A stretch of 64,000 bases of DNA, taken from NCBI GenBank assembly GCA_036376915.1, contig DASUZK010000023.1, forward strand, positions 1 through 64,000, read 5' to 3'. The notes under the pieces were generated by a model that had not been told where the DNA came from, made no database searches, and worked only from the letters and a program-made list of their open reading frames with translations. Source of the stretch: VRUE01 sp036376915 (GTDB lineage Bacteria; Actinomycetota; Thermoleophilia; Solirubrobacterales; 70-9). The translations under genes and the position numbers were made by a program. Each line of letters starts with the position of its first letter. Position 1 is the stretch's first letter. Of this stretch, positions 7,613 to 15,234 are shown in pieces.

Positions 7613-8235
7613 CCACGCGAATCTGCATCCTCGACTACGGGATGGGCAACCTTCGCTCGGTCGAGAAGGCGCTCGAGCACGTTGGGGCAACCGCGACGAT
7701 CGCCAGCGACGCCGACACGATCCGCGCCGCCGACGGCCTGATCCTGCCTGGCGTCGGCGCCTTCCCCAAGGCGATGGCCGTGGTGCGCGAGCGGGGGCTC
7801 GACGAGCTGATCGCCGAGCGCCGCGACGCCAGCGTGCCGATCCTCGGCATCTGCCTGGGGCTGCAGCTGCTCTTCGACTCGACCACGGAGCTGGGCGGGG
7901 CGGAGGGCCTGGGCCTGCTGTCCGGCGGGGTAGCCGAGCTCGACGCGCCCGGGCTCAAGGTCCCGCACATCGGCTGGTCGCCGGTCCGCTGGGAGCGCGA
8001 GTCGCGCCTCACGGAGGGAATCGACTCCGGGACCCCCTTCTACCTCGTCCACTCATTCGCGCCTCACCCCGAGCCGGCCGATCTGCTCGGCACGGCGGAG
8101 TACGGCGCCCGCTTCGCCTGCGCCGCCGAGCGCGACAACGTCTTCGGCGTCCAGTTCCACCCGGAGAAGTCGAGCGCGGCCGGGTTGCGGCTGCTCTCCA
8201 ACTTCGCCGGCATCTGCGCCGCCGTTCCCGCGTAG
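7609..8235 (+). CDS. hisH: imidazole glycerol phosphate synthase, glutaminase subunit
   Basis: Class I glutamine amidotransferase that supplies ammonia to HisF. It has 208 residues from the GTG that overlaps the hisB stop. It starts TTRICILDYGMGNLRSV. The nucleophile Cys is in PILGICLGLQLLF and the His-Glu pair in VFGVQFHPEKSS. GVGAFPKAM gives the oxyanion strand. Its partner hisF is not adjacent: hisA and a hairpin with a new promoter-like box lie between them. Confidence 0.95.
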   Translation: MTTRICILDYGMGNLRSVEKALEHVGATATIASDADTIRAADGLILPGVGAFPKAMAVVRERGLDELIAERRDASVPILGICLGLQLLFDSTTELGGAEGLGLLSGGVAELDAPGLKVPHIGWSPVRWERESRLTEGIDSGTPFYLVHSFAPHPEPADLLGTAEYGARFACAAERDNVFGVQFHPEKSSAAGLRLLSNFAGICAAVPA

Positions 8236-8243
8236 GCACGGGC

Positions 8244-8966
8244 GTGATCCTCTATCCCGCGATCGACATCCGCGGCGGCCAGGCCGTGCGGCTGACCCAG
8301 GGCGACTACGAGCGCGAGACCGCCTACGACGCAGATCCCGTCGACGCCGCAAAGCGCTGGGCGGCCGAAGGCGCGGAGTTCCTCCACGTGGTCGACCTCG
8401 ACGGCGCGAAGGCGGGCGAGCCGCAAAACCTCGGCGCCGTGGAGCGGATAGCAAGCGCGGTCGATTGCCCGATCCAGGTAGGCGGCGGCCTGCGCGACGC
8501 CGGCTCCGTCAGCGCGATCCTCGACGCTGGCGCCGAGCGCGTGGTGATCGGCACCGCCGCCCTACGCGATCCCGACTTCCTCGCCGCCGCGCTGGAGGCC
8601 CATGGCGACCGCGTGGTGATCTCCGTCGACGCCCGCGACGGCAAGGTCTCCCTGGCGGGCTGGACGGAGGTCAGCGACGTAGACGTCGCCGACGCCGTCG
8701 CGGATCTCAGTCAGCGCGGCGCAGCCCGCTTCCTCTGCACCGCGATCGAGGTAGACGGCACGATGGAGGGCCCGGCCCTCACTGAGCTCGACCGTATCGC
8801 CGCGGCCACCCGAGCAAAGGTAATCGCCTCGGGCGGAGTGGGGGGACTTCCCCATCTCGAAGCCCTAGCCCGCAACGCCGCCCCCAACGTAGAGGGCGCC
8901 ATAGTCGGCCGCGCCCTCTACGAGCGCAAGTTCACCGTCGCCGAGGCCATCGCCGTTCTCGGTTGA
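8244..8966 (+). CDS. hisA: ProFAR isomerase (HisA, possibly PriA-type)
   Basis: Beta/alpha-barrel isomerase of histidine synthesis, 240 residues. Two phosphate-binding half-barrels are visible: GGGLRDAGSV and ASGGVGGL. The catalytic acids are Asp in PAIDIRGGQAVRL and Asp in TAIEVDGTMEGP. Many actinobacteria use a bifunctional HisA/TrpF (PriA); no trpF is in this window and sequence alone does not decide the question. The GTG start is 8 bases past the hisH stop. A long perfect hairpin follows the stop. Confidence 0.92.
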   Translation: MILYPAIDIRGGQAVRLTQGDYERETAYDADPVDAAKRWAAEGAEFLHVVDLDGAKAGEPQNLGAVERIASAVDCPIQVGGGLRDAGSVSAILDAGAERVVIGTAALRDPDFLAAALEAHGDRVVISVDARDGKVSLAGWTEVSDVDVADAVADLSQRGAARFLCTAIEVDGTMEGPALTELDRIAAATRAKVIASGGVGGLPHLEALARNAAPNVEGAIVGRALYERKFTVAEAIAVLG

Positions 8967-8970
8967 CGAC

Positions 8971-9007
8971 TGGCGACTTATGCGCCCATATGACGCATAA
9001 GTCGCCA
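8971..9007 (+). terminator. 14-bp hairpin between hisA and hisF
   Basis: Perfect arms TGGCGACTTATGCG / CGCATAAGTCGCCA around a 9-base loop, 5 bases past the hisA stop. It probably ends the hisZGDBHA transcript. A -10-like TAGGCT follows at 9010, so hisF seems to start a new unit. Confidence 0.55.
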
Positions 9008-9009
9008 AT

Positions 9010-9015
9010 TAGGCT
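9010..9015 (+). promoter_or_regulatory. -10 box TAGGCT before hisF
   Basis: TAGGCT, 6 bases before the hisF ATG, with no Shine-Dalgarno sequence. Confidence 0.5.
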
Positions 9016-9021
9016 GTAGCG

Positions 9022-9780
9022 ATGGTGCTTAAGCGGGTGATTCCCTGTCTCGACGTCGACGCCGGCCGCGTGGTCAAGGGGACGAACTTCGTAGGCTTGC
9101 GCGACGCCGGCGACCCGGTCGAGCTGGCGGAGCGCTACGACGCCGAGGGCGCCGACGAGCTGGTCTTCCTCGACATCACCGCCTCGCACGAGAAGCGCGA
9201 GACGATCGTCGAGCTGGCACGGCGCACCGCCGACAACGTCTTCATCCCCTTCACCATCGGCGGCGGAATCCGTTCGATCGAGGATGCACAGGCGGTGCTC
9301 GACGCCGGTGCCGACAAGGTCTCGGTCAACTCCTCGGCTTTGGCACGGCCCGAGCTGCTGGGAGAGCTGGCGGACCACTTCGGCGCCCAGTGCGTCGTGA
9401 TCGCGATCGACGCCAAGCGCGAAGGCGACTGCTGGGGGGTCTACGTCAACGGCGGTCGTAGGAAGGTGGAGGGGCGAGACGCGGTCGGATGGGCGCGCGA
9501 GGCGGTGCGGCGCGGCGCCGGAGAGGTGCTGCTGACCAGCATGGACCGCGACGGCACCAACGACGGGTACGACGTTGAGCTGACCCGCGCGGTCGCCGAT
9601 GCGGTCTCGGTCCCGGTGATCGCCTCGGGCGGCGCCGGCACGCTCGAGCACCTGAGCGAGGCGATCGCGGACGGCGGGGCCGATGCCGTCCTCTGCGCCT
9701 CGATCTTCCACTACGGCACGTACCGCGTGCGCGAGGCGAAGGAGCGCCTCGCCGCCGACGGCATCCCGGTTCGCCTCTGA
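9022..9780 (+). CDS. hisF: imidazole glycerol phosphate synthase, cyclase subunit
   Basis: Cyclase half of the HisHF enzyme. It makes imidazole glycerol phosphate and AICAR from PRFAR and the ammonia channelled from HisH. It has 252 residues. Catalytic Asp residues are in RVIPCLDVDAGRVVKG and LLTSMDRDGTNDGYD. The phosphate sites are FTIGGGIRSIEDA and PVIASGGAGTLEHL. It is cut off from the rest of the his cluster by a hairpin and its own -10 box. Its stop overlaps the next start (TGATG). Confidence 0.96.
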   Translation: MVLKRVIPCLDVDAGRVVKGTNFVGLRDAGDPVELAERYDAEGADELVFLDITASHEKRETIVELARRTADNVFIPFTIGGGIRSIEDAQAVLDAGADKVSVNSSALARPELLGELADHFGAQCVVIAIDAKREGDCWGVYVNGGRRKVEGRDAVGWAREAVRRGAGEVLLTSMDRDGTNDGYDVELTRAVADAVSVPVIASGGAGTLEHLSEAIADGGADAVLCASIFHYGTYRVREAKERLAADGIPVRL

Positions 9781-10904
9781 TGGCCCTGGAGTCCGGCGAG
9801 AGCCTCGCCGAGGCGCTCGCGCACGCCCACCCGGAGCTGGCCGCCGTGCACGAGGTCGCGACCGAGCCCGTCTACCTGGTCGGCGGGGCGGTCCGCGACC
9901 TCCTGCTCGGGCGCGGTCGCGCGGACATCGACTTGGTCGTCGAGGGCGATGCCGCCGCCCTGGCGGGATTGCTCGGCGCCGAGGTCGTTGCCCACGAGCG
10001 CTTTTCGACGGCGAAGGTAAAGCTGGACGGGCATGAGGTCGACATCGCCAGCGCCCGCGCGGAGAGCTACCCGCACCCGGGCGCGCTGCCGGTGGTCGAG
10101 CCGGCGGAGCATGTCGAGGCCGATCTGGCCCGCCGCGACTTCACGACCAATGCGATGGCGATCCCGCTGACGGGGAAGCCACGCCTGATCGACCCGCACG
10201 GCGGTCGCGAGGACCTCGAGGCGGGGCTGCTGCGCGTCCTCCACCCGCGTTCATTCGGAGACGACCCGACCCGCGCGATCCGGGCCGCCCGCTACGCGGC
10301 GCGCTTCGGCTTCGAGCTGGAGCCAGAGACCGCGACGCTCTTGCGCGAGGCGGACCTGGGCGCCGTCTCGGACGACCGCCGGGAGGCCGAGTTGCTCCGG
10401 CTCGCGGCGGAGGCCGAGGCGCCGCGCGCCTTCGCCCTGCTTTCGGAGTGGGGCCTGGTCGAGCTGCGACCGGGTGGCGGGGAGCTCGTATCCCGCACGG
10501 CGGAGCTGCTTGGCTCGGAGCCCTGGAGTGGGGCGGTGCCGCGCTCGCGCTCGCTGCTCACGGCAGCTCTGGGGCCTCCGGGCGGTGAGGAGGCGTTGGC
10601 GCAAGCGCGACCCGAGCAGCCCTCCGACGGAGTGGAGCTGGCGGCGAGTCGCGACCCGGTCGAGCTGGTGCTCGCCAGGGCGCTGGGCGCCGAGTGGCTC
10701 GATCGCTACCTGACCGAGTGGCGCGAGGTGAGCCTCGAGATCGACGGTTCGGACCTGATGACGGCCGGCGTTCCGCAGGGCCCGGCACTCGGCCGGGGCC
10801 TGCGGGAGGCCCTGCGGCGCAAGCTCGACGGTGAGATCTCCGGTCGCGACCAGGAGCTGGCGGCGGCCATCGAGGCAGCGGGGAGCGAAGATGGAGTGGC
10901 GTGA
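9780..10904 (+). CDS. CCA tRNA nucleotidyltransferase / poly(A) polymerase family
   Basis: Class II nucleotidyltransferase that probably adds or repairs the CCA end of tRNAs. It has 374 residues. The N-terminal head has LVGGAVRDLLLGR, the metal-binding pair in ADIDLVVEGD, the RRDFTTNAMAIPL motif and the base-selecting block DDPTRAIRAARYAARFGFEL. The C-terminal part is divergent and shorter than in many CCA enzymes and shows no HD domain. A poly(A) polymerase or CC-adding role cannot be excluded. It starts within the hisF stop codon and overlaps pgeF by 14 bases. Confidence 0.8.
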   Translation: MALESGESLAEALAHAHPELAAVHEVATEPVYLVGGAVRDLLLGRGRADIDLVVEGDAAALAGLLGAEVVAHERFSTAKVKLDGHEVDIASARAESYPHPGALPVVEPAEHVEADLARRDFTTNAMAIPLTGKPRLIDPHGGREDLEAGLLRVLHPRSFGDDPTRAIRAARYAARFGFELEPETATLLREADLGAVSDDRREAELLRLAAEAEAPRAFALLSEWGLVELRPGGGELVSRTAELLGSEPWSGAVPRSRSLLTAALGPPGGEEALAQARPEQPSDGVELAASRDPVELVLARALGAEWLDRYLTEWREVSLEIDGSDLMTAGVPQGPALGRGLREALRRKLDGEISGRDQELAAAIEAAGSEDGVA

Positions 10905-11547
10905 GAAGGACGGGGTGCGATGGCTGGAGTCTCGCCTGCCGGGTGCGACGGCCGTTTTCCCGACCCGCTCGGCAGGCTCGTTGAAGGATGGTCAGGCCCG
11001 CCTCGCCGAGGCCCTGGGCCTCTCCCCTGAGCGGATTCCCAGCAGCAGACAGGTGCACGGCGCCGAGCTTGCCTTCTACGACGGTCCGGCCGACCCACCC
11101 GCGGAGGCGGACGGCCACGTCGTCCGCGGTCCGGGTGTGGCACCCCTCGTCTTCACGGCGGACTGCCTGCCGGTCGCCCTCGCCGGGCCCGGTGGCGCGG
11201 CGATCCTCCATTGCGGCTGGCGCGGCCTGGCGGCCGGAATCGTGGCCCGTGGTGCCGAGGCGGTCGGCGCCACCGCGGCCGCGATCGGCCCCGCTATCGG
11301 TCCCTGTTGCTACGAGGTGGACGATGACGTTCTGGGCGAGTTCGCCTATCTCGATGGGGTCGCCTCTGGTCGTATGCTCGACCTTCGCGAGGTCGCAGAG
11401 CGCCTATTGCGCAGGGCGGACGTGGGACAGGTGGAGATCTCCGACCTCTGCACGCGTTGCGAGGCGGATCTCTTCTTCTCCCACCGGCGCGACGCCGGCC
11501 CCGGTCGCCAGGGCGGCCTCGTCTGGCTCGATGCGGAGCGAGGCTGA
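10891..11547 (+). CDS. pgeF: peptidoglycan editing factor PgeF / YfiH laccase-domain protein
   Basis: Multicopper-oxidase-like (laccase domain) protein of 218 residues. Members are linked to removal of L-Ser from UDP-MurNAc precursors and also show purine nucleoside phosphorylase activity. Signature metal-binding motifs are SSRQVHGAEL, FTADCLPVALA, AILHCGWRGLAAG and IGPAIGPCCYEV. The location just upstream of yggS and sepF matches the order in many Gram-positive division clusters. Confidence 0.88.
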   Translation: MEWREKDGVRWLESRLPGATAVFPTRSAGSLKDGQARLAEALGLSPERIPSSRQVHGAELAFYDGPADPPAEADGHVVRGPGVAPLVFTADCLPVALAGPGGAAILHCGWRGLAAGIVARGAEAVGATAAAIGPAIGPCCYEVDDDVLGEFAYLDGVASGRMLDLREVAERLLRRADVGQVEISDLCTRCEADLFFSHRRDAGPGRQGGLVWLDAERG

Positions 11548-11548
11548 G

Positions 11549-12181
11549 GTGCCCGGTCTGGTCCACGGCCTCGACCCGGCCAAGATCGCCGCCAACCTCG
11601 AGCGTGCCCGCGAGATCGTCGGACCCGGGGTGGAGATCCTCGCCGCCACCAAGTACGTGCCCCTGGAGGAGATGGGCGCGCTCGCCGAGGCCGGCGTGAC
11701 GCTCGTCGGCGAGAACCGCCAGCAGGACTTCGCGGCGAAGCACGAGCGCTGGGGAGACGCCTTCGAGTGGGACTTCATCGGCAACCTGCAGAGCCGCAAG
11801 GTGAGGCAGCTGCTGCCGGCCTGCCGCCTGATCCACTCCGTCGCCACGGAGTCCGCCCTGGACCAGCTCGGACGCCACGGCAACCCCGACACCGAGATCC
11901 TGGTCGAGGTCAACGTAGCCGGCGAGGAGGGCAAGAGCGGAGTGGACCCAGCCGACCTGGCCAGCTTTATCGAGCGCTGCCCCGTCCGCGTCACCGGCCT
12001 GATGACGATGCCTCCATTCAGCACAGACCCGGGAAACTCCAGGCCATACTTCGCCCGCCTCCAGGAGCTAGCAGCTCAACACCACCTCCAGCGCCTCTCC
12101 ATGGGCACCTCTCAGGACTGGCAGGTCGCTGTAGAGGAGGGGGCGACCATCATTCGCCTGGGTACCGCGCTTTACATCTGA
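11549..12181 (+). CDS. YggS family PLP homeostasis protein
   Basis: PLP-binding protein of the YggS/PROSC family, involved in keeping vitamin B6 vitamers in balance; no catalytic reaction is established. It has 210 residues. ILAATKYVPLEEM holds the Lys that binds PLP. Further family blocks are LVGENRQQDFAAK, DFIGNLQSRKVRQLLP, EVNVAGEEGKSG and SMGTSQDWQVAVEEGATIIRLG. I chose the GTG at 11549 (GGAG 10 bases upstream); an ATG at 11531 overlapping pgeF is the alternative. Confidence 0.9.
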   Translation: MPGLVHGLDPAKIAANLERAREIVGPGVEILAATKYVPLEEMGALAEAGVTLVGENRQQDFAAKHERWGDAFEWDFIGNLQSRKVRQLLPACRLIHSVATESALDQLGRHGNPDTEILVEVNVAGEEGKSGVDPADLASFIERCPVRVTGLMTMPPFSTDPGNSRPYFARLQELAAQHHLQRLSMGTSQDWQVAVEEGATIIRLGTALYI

Positions 12182-12188
12182 CGCCTCT

Positions 12189-12280
12189 CCCGCGGGTGGC
12201 GCTGTAGGGGGGACCGCCCCCGAGGACGCTTTAGCGACCGCTGGGGGCGGTGGGTCCCCTGCAGCGACAGGACCCGCGGG
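12189..12280. repeat. palindromic dispersed element, copy 1
   Basis: Near-palindrome of about 92 bases running from CCCGCGGG to CCCGCGGG. The left part (GGACCGCCCCC) pairs with the right part (GGGGGCGGT then GGTCC), and an inner stem AGCG/CGCT caps it. The reverse complement of 27371-27464 matches it at roughly 90% of positions by eye across the central ~75 bases. It fills the yggS-sepF spacer. Confidence 0.75.
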
Positions 12281-12289
12281 CCAAAGCGC

Positions 12290-12295
12290 CATAAT
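12290..12295 (+). promoter_or_regulatory. possible -10 (CATAAT) upstream of sepF
   Basis: CATAAT, 45 bases before the sepF ATG and just outside the palindromic repeat. No convincing -35 is visible. Confidence 0.3.
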
Positions 12296-12339
12296 CAGTA
12301 AAGGAATCGGCCAATAGAGGCCGAAACACGCGGATATCC

Positions 12340-12885
12340 ATGGCCCTACGCGATACATGGCATAGAGCGCTGGTCTACTTCGGCCTTGCCGAGGACCACG
12401 ACTACGGCCCCGAGTACGAAGACGACTTCGAGCCGGAGACGGGAGCCGAAGAAGCCCACGAGGGCCGTCGCGACTCGAGTCAGGTGCGTCGCCTGCCGAC
12501 CTCGCGTCGCTCCCGGCGCGACGAGATCGACGACATCTTCGCCGACGACGAGCCGATCACGGCCTCGCGCACGCGCACGCTGCGCCCCGTCTCCAACGGC
12601 GATTCCGACGTCCAGGTCCACCTCGTCATCCCTCGCAACTTCAACGACGCCCAGCAGGTCGCCGACCAGTTCAAGCGCTCGGTGCCGGTGATCCTCAACC
12701 TGCAGACGACCGACCACGAGCTCTCCAAGCGGATGATCGACTTCTGCTCGGGCCTCACCTACTCGCTCGACGGCGGCATGCAGCGGATCGCCGAGAAGAT
12801 CTTCCTGCTGACGCCGCGCAACGTCGAGGTCTCCGCCGAGGAGAAGGCACGTCTCCTCGACAAAGGCTTCTTCAACCAGTCTTAG
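12340..12885 (+). CDS. sepF: cell division protein SepF
   Basis: Membrane-associated FtsZ partner that tethers the Z-ring; in actinobacteria it is the main FtsZ membrane anchor. It has 181 residues. It opens with a likely amphipathic helix (MALRDTWHRALVYFGLAED). An acidic and Arg/Ser-rich linker follows (about residues 20-85). The folded C-terminal domain has VHLVIPRNFNDAQQVADQF, SVPVILNLQ and RMIDFCSGLTYSLDGGMQRI. It sits in the conserved yggS-sepF-proC-yggT order. Confidence 0.94.
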   Translation: MALRDTWHRALVYFGLAEDHDYGPEYEDDFEPETGAEEAHEGRRDSSQVRRLPTSRRSRRDEIDDIFADDEPITASRTRTLRPVSNGDSDVQVHLVIPRNFNDAQQVADQFKRSVPVILNLQTTDHELSKRMIDFCSGLTYSLDGGMQRIAEKIFLLTPRNVEVSAEEKARLLDKGFFNQS

Positions 12886-12900
12886 GGGACTAGCTGCGAC

Positions 12901-12906
12901 TAGTCT
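12901..12906 (+). promoter_or_regulatory. -10 box TAGTCT before proC
   Basis: TAGTCT, 8 bases before the proC ATG. It lies in the right arm of a small hairpin (GGGACTAG / CTAGTCTCCC) that follows the sepF stop. Confidence 0.45.
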
Positions 12907-12914
12907 CCCGAGCG

Positions 12915-13655
12915 ATGATCGTCGGATTCGTCGGCTCGGGCAGCATGGCCGCCGCCATGGCGCGTGGGTTGCGCGGCGCGGTGGGGGCGATGATCTTCAC
13001 CGACGGCGGCTCCGGTCGGGCCGCGGCGCTGGCCGCCGAGGTCGGTGGGGAGGCTCTCGCCACGAACCGCGAGCTCGCGGAGCGCGCTGACGTCGTCGTG
13101 CTGGCCGTGAAGCCGGCGGCGCTCGGCACTGCCGCGGCCGAGCTGGGCGGTGCGAACACGGTCGTTTCCCTGCTCGGAGCGACTCCGCTGGAGAAGGTAT
13201 CGGCAGCTTTCCCAGGAGCCGGGGTCGTTCGGCTGATGCCGAACGTCGGCGTCGAGGTGCGCAAGGGCGTGCTCTGCGTGGCTGGGGACCTCGACCCGGC
13301 CCTCCGCGAGATGCTCGGGGCCCTTGGCCACGTGGTCGACCTGCCTGACTCCCAGTTCGACGCGGCGACCGCCGTGATGGGGTGCGCTCCGGCCTACCTC
13401 GCGCTCGCGGTCGAAGCGATCGCCGACGCCGGTGCCGCGGATGGGCTGGACGAGGAGCTGGCGAGGGAGCTCGTAGTGGAGACGACCGCGGGGACGGCGG
13501 AGCTGTTGCGGGTCCGCCACCCGGCGGACGTACGGAAGGCCGTGGCATCTCCCGGGGGAAGCACCGAGGCCGGGCTGGAGGCGCTCGACCGCAAAGGCGC
13601 CCGTGAGGCCTTCGAAGCCGCCGTGAGGGCCTCGCTGGAGAGGATGCGCGGATGA
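12915..13655 (+). CDS. proC: pyrroline-5-carboxylate reductase
   Basis: NAD(P)H-dependent last step of proline synthesis. It has 246 residues. The Rossmann fold starts at once with IVGFVGSGSMAAAMARGL. VVLAVKPAALG follows, and RLMPNVGVEVRKGV is the central family block. The C-terminal signature is VRKAVASPGGSTEAGLEAL. Its stop overlaps the yggT start. Confidence 0.93.
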   Translation: MIVGFVGSGSMAAAMARGLRGAVGAMIFTDGGSGRAAALAAEVGGEALATNRELAERADVVVLAVKPAALGTAAAELGGANTVVSLLGATPLEKVSAAFPGAGVVRLMPNVGVEVRKGVLCVAGDLDPALREMLGALGHVVDLPDSQFDAATAVMGCAPAYLALAVEAIADAGAADGLDEELARELVVETTAGTAELLRVRHPADVRKAVASPGGSTEAGLEALDRKGAREAFEAAVRASLERMRG

Positions 13656-13957
13656 GGCTGTTGCTCGCGATCACCCGTTACGACGTTGCCGACTACGTCA
13701 GCGCGCTGTTCCTCGTCTACACCATCCTGATCTTCCTCAACGTGCTGATCTCCTGGGTGCCCCGCATGCCCTACAACCGGCCGTTGCGGGCGACTCTCGA
13801 CTTCGTCAAAGAGACCACCGACCCCTACCTGAACTTCTTCCGGCGCTTCCTGCCGCCCCTCGGCGGTAGCGGTTTCGCGCTCGACCTGAGCCCGATCATC
13901 GGGGTGATCGCGCTTTTCGTCGGGCGTGCGATCGTCGTCGGCTTGATCGAAGGGTGA
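13652..13957 (+). CDS. YggT family membrane protein
   Basis: Small integral membrane protein of 101 residues with two hydrophobic segments (about 16-35 and 74-95). It has the family blocks LISWVPRMPYNRPLRATLDFVKETTDPYL (quoted in part) and FRRFLPPLGGSGFALDLSPIIG. Family members cluster with division genes and are linked to envelope or osmotic functions; no biochemical role is fixed. It overlaps proC (ATGA) and lspA (GTGA), so it is translationally coupled to both. Confidence 0.88.
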   Translation: MRLLLAITRYDVADYVSALFLVYTILIFLNVLISWVPRMPYNRPLRATLDFVKETTDPYLNFFRRFLPPLGGSGFALDLSPIIGVIALFVGRAIVVGLIEG

Positions 13958-14415
13958 CCGGCCCTCGCGCCCGCGCCTGGGGCCTTGCCGGCGCGCTCGC
14001 CGGCCTAGTCCTCGTCCTCGATCAGGTCGCGAAGGCGGTGGTCGAGGCCGAGCTCGTGCCCGGCGAGGACGTAGACGTTCTCGGTCCGCTGGAACTGACC
14101 CTCTCGCACAACACCGGCGTAGCCTTCGGCCTGGCCAGCGGCGGCGGAGCCCTTCTGGTCGCGCTTCCCCTCCTGGCGCTGGTTGCGGTCGGCGTCGCCT
14201 TCTCTCGGGACCCGAGCCGCTGGGGGATGTGGGTCGCCGTGGGGCTGCTGGTCGGAGGCGCGCTCGGCAACCTCGTGGACCGGGTTCGCGTCGACGCCGT
14301 GACCGACTACATCCAGGTCGGCAGCTGGCCGGCCTTCAACGTCGCCGACGTCGCGGTGACGGCCGGCGTCGTCCTCTTCGCCCTCTCATACCTGCGGGAG
14401 GGAGAGGCCCAATGA
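13954..14415 (+). CDS. lspA: lipoprotein signal peptidase (signal peptidase II)
   Basis: Membrane aspartic protease that cleaves prolipoprotein signal peptides at the lipobox. It has 153 residues and four predicted membrane segments. Catalytic Asp residues are in GGALGNLVDRVRVDAVTDY and FNVADVAVTAGV; NTGVAFGLA is the third family block. The GTG start overlaps the yggT stop. A lipoprotein substrate candidate is visible at 63728. Confidence 0.93.
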   Translation: MTGPRARAWGLAGALAGLVLVLDQVAKAVVEAELVPGEDVDVLGPLELTLSHNTGVAFGLASGGGALLVALPLLALVAVGVAFSRDPSRWGMWVAVGLLVGGALGNLVDRVRVDAVTDYIQVGSWPAFNVADVAVTAGVVLFALSYLREGEAQ

Positions 14416-14416
14416 G

Positions 14417-14465
14417 CTTCCGGTGCGCCTTTCCCACGCTATCCGGGGATAAAGCGCACCGGAAG
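14417..14465. repeat. bulged hairpin repeat, copy 1
   Basis: Stem CTTCCGGTGCGC / GCGCACCGGAAG with an asymmetric inner part (CTTTCCC on one arm, GGGGATAAA on the other). The same stem and the same asymmetry recur, in the opposite orientation, at 50216-50262. It fills the gap between lspA and rluD. Confidence 0.7.
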
Positions 14466-14479
14466 GGGAGGTGCCTGGC

Positions 14480-15157
14480 GTGAGTGAGGCGCTGACGGTC
14501 GTTCACGTCGACGAGGCCCTGGCAGTGGTCGACAAGCCAGCGGGCATGGTCGTCCACCCGGCGCCCTCGCACCGCGGCCCGACCCTGGTCGACGAGCTCG
14601 GCGATCTGCTCGGGGGCGGAGCCGACCCCGAGCGCCCGGGGATCGTGCACCGGCTCGACAAGGGCACCAGCGGCCTGCTCGTCGTCGCCCGCACCGACGA
14701 GGCCCACGCGGCGCTGCAGGCAGCCGTGCAGCGCCGCGACGTCGAACGCGCCTACCTCGCCCTGGCCCGCGGTCGCCTCGCCTCGCGCACCGGCACGATC
14801 GACGCCCCGATCGGACGCGCCTCGCGCCAGCGCCACCGCATGGCCGTCTCCGGCGCCGCCTCGCGCCAGGCGCGGACGCATTTCACGGTCATCGAGCTGC
14901 TCTCCGCCGAGACCTACCTTGAGGCGAAGCTGGAGACAGGCCGCACACACCAGATCCGCGCCCACTTCGCCGCGATCGGTCACCCGCTGGCCGGGGACAT
15001 CACCTACGGCGGCGAGCGCAAGTACGGGCTCGAGCGCCAGTTCCTCCACGCCCACAGGCTCGCCTTCGACCACCCCTCCAGCGGCGAGAGGCTGAGCTTC
15101 GCCTCCGAGCTGCCGGCGGACCTCGAAGCTGCTCTGCGGGCGGCCCGCGCCGCCTAG
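14480..15157 (+). CDS. RluA/RluD family rRNA pseudouridine synthase, no S4 domain
   Basis: Converts uridines in 23S rRNA to pseudouridine. The protein (225 residues from the GTG at 14480) is only the catalytic domain. It has the entry block LAVVDKPAGMVVHPAPSH, the catalytic Asp in GIVHRLDKGTSGLLVVA, and LETGRTHQIRAHFAAIGHPLAGD. The N-terminal S4 RNA-binding domain (about 75 residues) present in RluD is absent. A GGGGAGG Shine-Dalgarno sequence supports the GTG at 14480; GTG 14471 is an alternative. The hairpin at 14417 occupies the place where an overlapping start would be expected after lspA. Confidence 0.85.
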   Translation: MSEALTVVHVDEALAVVDKPAGMVVHPAPSHRGPTLVDELGDLLGGGADPERPGIVHRLDKGTSGLLVVARTDEAHAALQAAVQRRDVERAYLALARGRLASRTGTIDAPIGRASRQRHRMAVSGAASRQARTHFTVIELLSAETYLEAKLETGRTHQIRAHFAAIGHPLAGDITYGGERKYGLERQFLHAHRLAFDHPSSGERLSFASELPADLEAALRAARAA

Positions 15158-15167
15158 GAGCGCCTAC

Positions 15168-15173
15168 TACAAT
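15168..15173 (+). promoter_or_regulatory. -10 box TACAAT for rpsB operon
   Basis: TACAAT just after the pseudouridine synthase stop. It predicts a transcript start near 15180 and a ~105-base leader before rpsB. The -35 is not clear. Confidence 0.45.
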
Positions 15174-15176
15174 CCA

Positions 15177-15234
15177 CCGGCTCGGAAACCGACCCCCGTC
15201 GGTGCCGAACCGGATCCTGACCGGCATCGTGCCG
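15177..15234 (+). promoter_or_regulatory. structured 5' leader of rpsB-tsf
   Basis: Two hairpins in the predicted leader. The first (15177-15213) pairs CCGG-TCGG-ACCGAC with GTCGGT-CCGA-CCGG through small internal loops. The second (around 15220-15234) pairs CCGGCA with TGCCGG. S2 autoregulates rpsB-tsf in other bacteria, so this could be an S2 leader. That is inference. Confidence 0.35.

Noticed and set aside
8967..9021. Riboswitch or His-leader upstream of hisF
   Set aside because: It holds only a simple hairpin and a -10 box; there is no run of His codons and no complex fold.
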